A DNA stretch of 64,000 bases from assembly GCA_963989245.1 (NCBI GenBank), contig OZ022345.1, forward strand, positions 42,167,486-42,231,485, given 5' to 3'. Made by a program: the position numbers and the translations under genes. This DNA comes from Nansenia antarctica. Taxonomy: Eukaryota; Chordata; Actinopteri; Argentiniformes; Microstomatidae. How positions within the stretch are numbered: the stretch's first letter is position 1; every line of letters starts with the position of its first letter. Below, piece by piece: positions 55,829 through 64,000 of the stretch. The notes below the pieces were generated by a model. That model had not been told where the DNA came from and searched no databases. It saw only the letters and a program-made list of their open reading frames with translations.

Positions 55829-56861
55829 GTAGGTGACAGTGCATTGTTGGGTCATGGTGTGTGTCATGTGTACAGTAAACATGTTGTCCCCCACAAATTG
55901 AAAAGTGAATGGAACGTGTAGTACATTTTTGATTCACGATCAGTTCTTACACCGACACTGTATATTTGAAGGCAGATCACAGATTTGAGGTAGAAGTTAC
56001 TGGATGTGACATCTCATCCTGTTCCTTAGCTTGGGTTTCATGCCATTCATTCATTGTTTGCTGTTTTATTTTGATATACTCACCTCTTATTTCAGATATT
56101 TCAGTTCCCGCCCTTGTGTGTTTCCCACCTGTGTGATTGTCTACCCTGCCCTGATTAGTTTCACCATCATTATCCTTCCCTCTCCACTGTATTTAGTCTG
56201 TGTGTTCCCCTTTCTCTGTGCCAGTTCGTCTTTGTACCTTGTGTTAAGCGTTCCAGTGATTTTTCCTATTGTTCAGTATTCCTGGTTATTATAGTTTATA
56301 TATATACTATATATATACATTATAGTTTACCTGACTTTGCCCTCTGTCTTCTCCTTGCCGGATTAGTCTGCCTATTTCCTGACTGACCACCTGTGTTTTT
56401 TTGAAAATAAAGACTTTTCTTTTCTGTCTTTGAGTCGTGCATTTGAGTCCTTTGCTTGTGTTACTCCAGTCGTTTCACTAGAGCTTGTAGTGCTTATTTG
56501 ATTCATTTAGAGTACTTTTTAGAGTATTATTTGAAAACAGTCAATTGGCCAAAAGCTGAGGTCTGAGGTGCACTCTTCTCTTTGCACCCTAGTATGATGT
56601 GTTCAGCCCATTACTTTAGCTGCACCATCCATCACGAGATCGGCTTCACCTCAAAACACCTAACGATCTATGACAAGAGGCATCATCCACCCAAGTTTGG
56701 TAAAAATGTAAGCAGTGGTGTTGGAGATAAAGTGTGTGACATACGAATGGACAGACTTTTGTGACATACAAACAGACAGAGGCTGATCCATAGTCTGAAT
56801 TAATTGCGGGGGACAGTAATGTTTCTTCTAATGCGCTATGAACAGATTATACATGTTTTTT
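55829..56861. other. Non-coding stretch
   Basis: Nothing recognised. AATAAAGACTTTTCTTTTCTG near 56407 follows a C/T-rich segment and could be the 3' end of an unidentified retroelement. Confidence 0.35.
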
Positions 56862-57120
56862 TAGATTAGAGTATAAGTACCAGACAATGAAATGCAGTTT
56901 AGCATCTAACCAGAAGTGGAAATAGTGATATAAAACATGATATAAAAGCATGACAGTGATAGGATAGGTACAGTATGGCAAGTACAGTAGTTAGAGGTAC
57001 ATACAGTTATTAACATGTGGTATGTGCAGAGGTAGTGTTTGTAAACAGCAGTAGTGCAAAGGGTAAATGAGTGTTCACATTGACCAGGGGCGTGTGCAAC
57101 CAGCAGTAGTGCAAAAGCTA
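56862..57120 (-). mobile_element. LINE/SINE 3'-end remnant, tail eroded
   Basis: TTAGATTAGAGTATAAGTAC then CAGACAATGAAATGCAGTTT AGCATCTAACCAGAAG: fourth copy of the family at 3306 and 24467. The TTTATTGTCATTGC part is deleted. The body extends furthest here, including a repeated CAGCAGTAGTGCAAA word. Confidence 0.6.
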
Positions 57121-58230
57121 AATTGGATTGACAGATTGATGTTAAAGTGTTACCGAATATTCATGAACCATGACTTTCTCAATGTTACTTTGCATTACTG
57201 ACTTTAAATTAAACTGATTGTGACATATTCATTCATTCATTCATAACACATGTTCATTCATTCATTCATTCATAACACATTATGTTTGAGAGGACTAGAC
57301 TAGTGCTTAAACACACATAAAACATACAGTCAAAACATCAGCTCTTAAGAGAGCAATTACTACGCCACCTGCCATCCAGGCAAGCCTCGCAGCCATAAAC
57401 CATCATCATTAATACAGCACGCATTCTGCCCCATACCAATTATTGGAAACATAAGGGCAGCCCACCTCAGCACATCCTTATAATATTGACGAAATAGTGA
57501 TTTATTTATTTAAAAAGATGCCTGGAACATAACAACCACCACAAATCCATAACATTAATAAATGTTTTCAGCGGATTATGAATATTTTGTCCCTTGCAGT
57601 TTGCTTTTGGGCCATACTGGATTTTGCCTCAAATCCAATATGGCTGTCATAATACCATGGTTTAATCATACATAAATAATTTACAAACAATGTTGATATA
57701 AATTCACTTTTCTGTGACTTCAGTATAGAGTAGATGTATGTTAAATGTATTTTGGACCCCATCATATATAACGGAATGCAACATTGACCTTGTAGAATCT
57801 TGAGGATGTGCTAAAGTATACCTCACAGATGCATACAGTACTTCTATCTATGTTAGAGAAAGCCCTTTAAGTGCGGCCCAGTACGTTTTTAGACTTTTTT
57901 AAATATAGTTTAATACTGTTCCAAGAAATGTGGTCAAGCAATCAAGAAAAACTAAGCATTGTTAGTGTTGGGTGACTTGGGTCAATGGATAATTTTACGA
58001 GTGGATGTAGGGTTAATATTAAATGTGAATTATGCATACTATTTTTGATGTGGAAAATATGCATTTCATCAGTTTCCAACTGCAAATGATTTCATGAACT
58101 GAGTTTACTTGAGTTCAAGTGGAATTCCTCTCAACCCCCATAGGGGTGGGTTCAGGCTGCAGGATTCGTCTATTTCAACAACTTCTCTTAGATGTAAGAA
58201 CTTCAAATTCTATCCTGCAAGAGGGTCAAA
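57121..58230. other. Non-coding stretch with short ATTC repeats
   Basis: (ATTC)n twice at 57230-57275 separated by ATAACACATG. No other feature. Confidence 0.4.
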
Positions 58231-58238
58231 TGATTGAC

Positions 58239-59340
58239 CAGTGGAGACTCCTCAGAGGAGGCAGGGGAGGACCATCCTACTCAGTGATTTCATAAGATAA
58301 CATTTAACACTAGAACAGCCGTGCCTATTTTACCTACTATAAGAGCCGCATCAGGGGTCAAACCATAGTCTTTAGCATGGGAAGCTGCTACTTACACACA
58401 AAGACCACTAGTTTAAATTAGCCTGCCTCCTACACAGAAAAACTGCAAAATAGCTTTAGTACTAGCTTATCCTGATGTGATTTTGAAAATGTAAGGATAC
58501 TGGGTGGTAGAACGCACATATCTAGGAAAAGTCATGAAAGGAAGGTCCTGAAATGTGATCGAGTGCAAAGACCCACGGCTGTTCTAGTGTTAAAAAGTCA
58601 TCCCTTTTAGACAAAACTACTACTAAACATATTCATATGTCACCAAATACCTGATTAAACTGTTTTGCAATGAAGGTGTAGAGCAGTCTCAACAGCACTA
58701 CGGTGAAGCCAGGGGACAGCTATGTTCAGTCCTCCTCTGGCTACACTGACTTCAACACAAACCTAGGAGGCTTAAGCCTTCCATAGACAGTAATTGTGAC
58801 CACTTCAGAAGGACGTCCTCTTACCTGTCAGAGCTCTTGTAGTATAAACTAACATCTTCCCCATCCAATCACAGTTAGTACTGCTAGTGCACACATGTGT
58901 TGAGTCAGTTGAGTCAAAGGGAGAGAAAGACAAAAGTTGAACCAGTGAACGTGATTGGAAACATGGATTGGAATTGTAGATTTCCAATCCAGATTTGTTT
59001 GAGTTAGTTTCCTTACTATTATTTTATGGTGACAGCTTAAGACGTGCAGCGGCTATTTGTTATATGGTGTAAAGATTTAGCTTGGAGAGGTGGTCTATCC
59101 CTAACCCTCCGGTCACGCTGGTCACAGACAGCTGCTGTGCACTGAAGTCCGCAGACGAAAGGAGGAGGAGAGCGTTTGGATTTGAGAAGGAATTATACAA
59201 TGAGCAAAGTGATGCTGTATGTGGCTGCTATGAAAGTCAAATGGTTAAAATGGTATATTGACACAAAAAAAGAGATAGTTATCACAATTGTGATTATGAT
59301 TATAATACGAATCATACTAGTGGAGGGGGCCCAACGTTTT
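58239..59340 (+). mobile_element. hAT element of the type common in salmonids, right end not found
   Basis: CAGTGGAGACTCCTCAGAGG AGG...GGACCATCC begins the element; TGATTGAC precedes it. Further blocks AAAAGTCATCCCTTTTAGAC, CAACAGCACTACGGTGAAGC and AGAGCTCTTGTAG in order match my recollection of a very abundant salmonid hAT family. Near 59150 a CCGCAGACGAAAGGAGGAGG AG block may be the start of its transposase. I could not locate the opposite terminus, so the end coordinate is approximate. A piggyBac-type MITE (58308-58589) splits it. Confidence 0.6.
58308..58589. mobile_element. piggyBac-type MITE at TTAA, nested in a hAT
   Basis: CACTAGAACAGCCGTG at the left is exactly mirrored by CACGGCTGTTCTAGTG at the right (16 bp, one inner base aside). 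TTAA flanks both ends (58304-58307, 58590-58593), the target site duplicated by piggyBac elements. The 282-bp interior has no coding capacity. Removing it leaves a continuous hAT sequence. Confidence 0.88.
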
Positions 59341-59344
59341 TTCA

Positions 59345-59982
59345 TTAAGGTATGACATTGGAATGCATTTTTGTGATGAGTCAAACTAAGCAACATAGCC
59401 TATTGATCTATGGCCTGGCTACTTATAATGCCCAGGTAATTCAGCGTGTCAGCATTAGCCTATTGGCAATGTGAGTATTTGTAGTCTGGTAGTCATCTCG
59501 AATTGTAGGCATAGGCATATTTACTGCACATTAACCAGGTTGAGTACGCTGATGTTAGAAGCACTGTTTCTCTCTCATGACACTTGAGATTGCCAGTCTC
59601 CAGGTGTGTGTTATATTCTACAACAGGTAAAAAATGTATTTATTTATTTTTTCATTTGTTGGAAATACGCTTTTAGTTATGCAGTACATCATGTCTTCAA
59701 ATGAATCCATAGCATTGACATACCTGTTGACACAAGTACAGTGAGATGCTAATTAAGGGTTTATGGAACTGAGGGACGCTGCCATGAGCCATATCAAGTG
59801 GATATTCACCTACACATCGTGGCTGAAGGTAGGTATGGCTTTTATATTGCAACATTAACGGTTCTCTCATGATCAATATGCTTTGGATCAAACACTTAAT
59901 TATTTTCTCATCATGACCATTTGAGTCCATTTCGGTACTGGAGTTTCTTCCATTACCTCCTAGCTATACTTTTGTGATTAGG
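59345..59982. other. Non-coding stretch
   Basis: Possibly a continuation of the preceding hAT; nothing definite. Confidence 0.35.
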
Positions 59983-60274
59983 CTACCCATTAATGTTACT
60001 GTTTATCTATAGGTGCTTTAGTCTTGGTTAAAGAAAAGCTACCCATTAATGTTACTGCAGTTTATCTATAGGTGCTTTAGTCTTGGTTAAAGAAAAGCTA
60101 CCCATTAATGTTACTGCAGTTTATCTATAGGTGCTTTAGTCTTGGTTAAAGAAAAGCTACCCATTAATGTTACTGCAGTTTATCTATAGGTGCTTTAGCC
60201 TTGGTTAAAGAAAAGCTACCCATTACTGTTACTGCAGTTTATCTATAGGTGCTTTAGCCTTGGTTAAAGAAAAG
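59983..60274. repeat. Tandem array, five copies of a 59-bp unit
   Basis: The unit begins CTACCCATTAATGTTACTGC and ends GGTTAAAGAAAAG. Starts lie at 59983 (56 bp, lacking GCA), 60039, 60098, 60157 and 60216. The last two share AGCC for AGTC, and the final one has CATTACTG. Confidence 0.95.
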
Positions 60275-60864
60275 CGACTTCTATAGTGGGTAGGCCTATT
60301 GTTTTATCAGCTGAGTGATGTGCTGTGTCTCTATTGCCCTGTTGCCAGCATTGCTTGCTGGTTGAGGGCTGAGGGCTGAGGTGTGTACCTGTGTGCTTCT
60401 TGTCTTGGTAACCCAGTGTGCATGTGTAAGTGTTAACCCTAGGCTTATGATTCACACTTGTGCAGCGAACTCCCTGGGTTAACTGAAGTAACCATAGCAA
60501 CACGTGACTATTCTGCCCATTTAAGTTGGCTAGCTAGCTAGGTTGCTAGTGCCATGTCAGGAGGGAAACCAACAAAATAAAGATAAAAGGAAACATATTA
60601 TTCTGGGTGGAATGAAGGACAAGTAGACATAACATAGTTTTGGCACCGTGTTTGGGAGGGTTCTGTGGCTAACCCTGAAAGGTCGGTGCTAATTCTGCTC
60701 TTCTCCTGAGCAGGACCAGCTAAGCCCTGGGCTAAGGTCAGGGTTATCCACATGTTAAGGTGGTAGTGTGAAACATTTAACACAGTCTCTTATTTAAATT
60801 ATGTAACTATACACCATAGTATGCGTTGTCAATTGTGTATCCTGGTTGACACACTTTGAGTTAT
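60275..60864. other. Non-coding stretch
   Basis: GGCTAGCTAGCTAGG near 60528 is a short tandem; nothing else recognised. Confidence 0.4.
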
Positions 60865-61005
60865 GTTGCGGTTAGACAGTATTAGGCATTAACCTCAAGT
60901 GATTAACGTAAGTTGTAAGGGGAATGCATTAGCAAACATTAGCAACAATAATTAGCAAACATTGTTGACCATAGTGCGCTTCAAACCAGTGGCATGCAGG
61001 TTGCA
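60865..61005 (+). repeat. Dispersed repeat, third copy (GTTAG/ATTAGCAA family)
   Basis: GCGGTTAGACAGTATTAGGC ATTAACCTCAAGTG... TAAGTTGTAAGG ... GCAAACATTAGCAACAATAA TTAGC ... CAAACCAGTGGCATGCAGGT TGCAAGG. Same order of blocks as 42415-42700. Confidence 0.6.
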
Positions 61006-61307
61006 AGGCAAGCTGTTTACTGAGTTAGCCTGGGGGTTGAGAGAGCTCTTAGCCTTAGGCTTAGCACAGTGTGAAAAGCCCTTAACCGAAGCATGACAGT
61101 TTGGCCTGAGGTATGCATACTTGTCATGCCTGTGGTGTGGCAGTAAGCAGAGCTGTTCTTGAACTCTAAGCTGGCATTATATGGTGTTTGGATGTACCTT
61201 GGCAACTGTCCCCAATCAGACCAGTCTGTAGTCATTGTTCAAATATTGTACAATTATGAATCATGTTCATATAAGGAGATGTCCCAGAGCACTCCTTCCC
61301 CAGTCCC

Positions 61308-61464
61308 GGTGTAGGTACCGAATTTGAACGGTTGTACGAATTTGAACGGGGTCCTATGTTTAACGTAAAGCCATCTAACGTAAACAGATGACGTAAACGG
61401 AAGCCATCTAAATAACTTTGTAATAAACAGAACAACATATATGTTGCAATATATGTTGTTGTTA

Positions 61465-61532
<68 letters not shown>

Positions 61533-61851
61533 GGTAATCAACGTTTATTATACCAATATTAATTCAACGAGCTTAACATTTAACGAGCTTAACACAGAAA
61601 CAAAACGTCCACATTCCTGAGTGACAAACCATTATTTCAGTGCAATGGGGTCTCAAAAATCATCATTCAATAATGGTACAAAAGTTAACAGCTTTACGTT
61701 AGATGGCTTTACGTTAGATGGCTTCTGTTTACGTCATCTGTTTACATTAGGTGGCTTTACGTTAGCCAATCATAATGTGTAACGTCATTACAGACGTAAT
61801 GGCAGGACCCCGTTCAATTCCGGCCAACCGTTCAAATTCGGTACCTACACC
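61308..61851. mobile_element. Inverted-repeat DNA element with perfect 24-bp termini
   Basis: GGTGTAGGTACCGAATTTGA ACGG at the left is perfectly mirrored at the right end (61828-61851). Inside, ACGTAAAGCCATCTAACGTA and GATGACGTAAACGGAAGCCA are mirrored by TACGTTAGATGGCTTTACGT and TGGCTTCTGTTTACGTCATC, so the arms extend over ~100 bp. An (AT)n tract (61467-61531) lies between. No coding capacity and no clear target duplication; superfamily unknown. Confidence 0.82.
61467..61531. repeat. (AT)n microsatellite
   Basis: About 32 AT units inside the inverted-repeat element. Confidence 0.93.
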
Positions 61852-63313
61852 ACAGTCGTGTGATTCGCTCAAATCAAAAGCAAATACTTCCAAGTTGGAG
61901 TTATTCCAGCCTTAATTGCGCTTATATGCACTGTGCACAATAGCAGAGGTCAAATCAATTGATGAAATCATTTGAAAGTCTTGAACACACAAAGGCACTC
62001 AGGAGGAAGTACAGTATTTATGGTCATTCAAGCGGCCATATTGGATTCACAGAAAAGAGGGGGGGGGAAAGTCTGTATTGGCATATAACTCTTTTGTCAT
62101 ACATTGTTTACAATTATAAATTATTCAAACGTAATTCAATGGTATTATGGCAGTCATATTCAATTTGGGTCCAATGTGAAAAAAAGCTCAGTTGCAAAAT
62201 TTGAGGCTAGAGATGCATAATCCACTGAGAAAACTTAGAGAGGGCAAAATAGTCGTTTTTCAGTGGCAGGGCCCTATCTAACAAAAAACTATTCTCATCA
62301 TTACCATCACAACAATCCTTGTCATTTGAAACCCACAACCTTAAGATTGCTAGCGCCATGTTCTACCAACTGAGAACACAGAAAACCTCTGTTATTCCAC
62401 AATCGTCTTCTGCTGTGTATGACAGTTGCAGCGTGGCTGGGCATTGGGCAAGCTGCCTGGTAGCCGTCTTGCCACTGTGGCTGTAAGTGAACAAAGCCAG
62501 CAGGTGACCACCAGGACTGGGCCTGATGTAAATGCACCCTGCCCAGAAAACCAGTGATCCAATTGTCCGGTGTTACCACAGTGGGGGACTGGGGGGGTGG
62601 AGAGATGGGACCACTGAAATAGAAAATCTCATCTCTGGAGCCCCATGATCCCCAAGATCAGCTCGGCAACCCCTGGCTTTTCGATTTCTAACAAGTATGC
62701 GCACACACACACAGACACACACACACACACACACACACATGCACAAAGGGACACACACGTACGCAAGCACAGCAGTGTGTTGTAAGCACAATATCGACTT
62801 TGTGTAGTTTTCTTCCTTTCAAATTCATGTACCGGTATGTCAAACGAAAAGAAGGGGTTAGTTCTATGATCGAATGTAAAGCACATTAATACTTGGAACC
62901 CCATGTGATCTGACATCGAATGAATGACTTGTGTGATTGTTACAGTGAGGTACATTGTGAATCCTTTAAGCACTGAACCAGGAGGAGGTAGCAGGACTGT
63001 CACCAAGGGCTACTGCTTTACTGTAGCAGGACTGTCACCAAGGGCTACTGCATTAGTGGCAGGACTGGAGCAGCTAGAAGGGTCAAAGAGATGTGAAGGA
63101 CGGGGGCCTTCATCTCTCACATGGCCGGTAGAAGCTGATGACTACACACTTTCTGCCTCAGCCCCTCAAACATCGCTGCCAATGATCAGCCCATGTATCA
63201 GTGGCAAATGAGCTCTAATGCATCCACAGTAATATTTTAAAAGGCCTGATAAGTCAGGCCTTTTAAATGTGGAGCTTATTCTCGACAAGCAGCCTTCCAC
63301 CCACCCCCCCCTC

Positions 63314-63315
<2 letters not shown>
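61852..63315. other. Non-coding stretch with SINE-head fragment, (CA)n and small duplications
   Basis: At 62330-62395 the minus strand reads CTCAGTTGGTAGAACATGGC ... GGTTGTGGGTTTCAAATG, a decayed tRNA-like SINE head similar to the HpaI-type head at 33627. (CA)n at 62701-62740. A ~28-bp unit AGCAGGACTGTCACCAAGGG CTACTGC is duplicated at 62990-63016 and 63024-63050. A perfect 14-bp inverted repeat with a 4-base loop lies at 63236-63267. Confidence 0.5.

Positions 63316-63394
<79 letters not shown>
63316..63394. repeat. (CA)n microsatellite
   Basis: About 39 uninterrupted CA units. Confidence 0.94.
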
Positions 63395-63397
<3 letters not shown>

Positions 63398-63786
63398 GCA
63401 GATGCTTCGGCATGTGACTTAATACAGTCAGAATAGAAGTGACACAGTGTTTCTCAGAATGAATGTGCTGACTAAGCCAGGGTAGGATTCCTGGACTGTT
63501 CCAGAATCCCCTCCAGCACATCTGCTAATGTAATTAAAGGATAAAGGGGGCTCCGAAGCGAACTCTCAGACTTCTCATGGCTCACGGCTCACTTCTCAAC
63601 CTGCCTACTCCATTTTGTAGTGACTGTTTAGTTTGAGAGGGATAGACTGATATACATAAAACTGAATTATATATAACCGAATACTGAATACATAAAAGAT
63701 AATACATCAAAGGAAGACAGTGAAAGACAAAGTATCGCAAATGTTCTCATTCTGTTGATTACAAAGAAACATTTTTGATAGTATAC
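63395..63786. other. Non-coding stretch
   Basis: Nothing recognised. Confidence 0.4.
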
Positions 63787-63828
63787 AGCGTCTTTGAGCC
63801 CCGGAAAAGCGCTATATAAATACATTGA

Positions 63829-63888
<60 letters not shown>
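63787..63888 (+). mobile_element. L2/SINE-type 3' tail with (ATT)n
   Basis: CAGCGTCTTTGAGCCCCGGA AAAGCGCTATATAAATACAT TGAATT followed by about 17 TAT/ATT units. The AAAGCGCTATATAAAT hairpin end plus a trinucleotide tail is the standard 3' end of UnaL2-like LINEs and the SINEs that use them. The 5' part is missing. Confidence 0.75.
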
Positions 63889-64000
63889 CAGTATGGAGTG
63901 GAAACCACTCATTCTTATGCTGTTGCTAGATAATTGGCTTGGGCGTGACATACTAGAGCATGACCTCTGACCTGCTGCGATTGGAAGACTCCATCCACAT

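Noticed and set aside
59983..60274. CRISPR-like array
   Set aside because: A simple 59-bp tandem duplication with no spacers.
63236..63267. Rho-independent terminator
   Set aside because: Hairpin present, but the genome is eukaryotic and there is no gene upstream.

Overview
The window looks like nuclear DNA from a teleost fish. It is rich in (CA/TG)n and other simple repeats. It carries tRNA-headed SINEs of the fish type, including one close to the salmonid HpaI SINE, plus L2-clade and L1-Tx1-clade LINEs, a Tc1-like relic, piggyBac-type and many hAT DNA elements. The HpaI-like SINE, a matching LINE 3' tail and a hAT of the kind common in salmonids hint at Salmoniformes, Esociformes or Osmeriformes, but I cannot fix the species. 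I recognise no intact host protein-coding gene; almost every long open frame is a simple-repeat artefact, an antisense shadow or transposon coding sequence.

Layout. 1-11 kb: non-coding DNA with microsatellites and one non-autonomous hAT (2244-3915) sitting inside a TG microsatellite. 11.5-13.5 kb: a hAT (11498-13541) with perfect 8-bp target duplications, a leftover 5' piece of a TTF-zinc-finger transposase and a ~1 kb minisatellite. 15.4-15.8 kb: a compact LTR-like element whose ~150-bp terminal repeats contain a tRNA-like Pol III promoter, arranged partly as a 103-bp-arm palindrome. 18.9-21.4 kb: three inverted-repeat MITE-like elements. 25.9-32.2 kb: a hAT, then a nearly full-length L1-Tx1-type LINE with open ORF1 and broken ORF2, then a SINE. 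33.5-40.7 kb: an HpaI-like SINE, a hAT transposase C-terminal relic, and a minus-strand L2/RSg-1-like LINE interrupted by another hAT. 42-46 kb: dispersed repeats, a Tc1 relic and possible conserved non-coding DNA. 46.5-51.9 kb: two adjacent hATs; the second carries an inserted chimera of a clustered-protocadherin 5' end and a LINE 3' end. 52.8-54.3 kb: an L2 LINE. 54.5-55.8 kb: an element with 'GGTGCRTTYGTAAA' termini and a 25-bp tandem array. 58.2-59.3 kb: a salmonid-type hAT with a nested piggyBac MITE. The remainder is tandem repeats, a long inverted-repeat element and microsatellites.

The genes do not form a pathway. The coding matter is transposase and reverse transcriptase at different stages of decay. 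The most unusual items are the tRNA-like LTR mini-element at 15.4-15.8 kb, reminiscent of plant Cassandra TRIMs (which carry 5S rRNA), and the protocadherin-LINE chimera trapped inside the hAT at 48.6-51.9 kb. All identifications rest on reading motifs and termini by eye; no database search was run.
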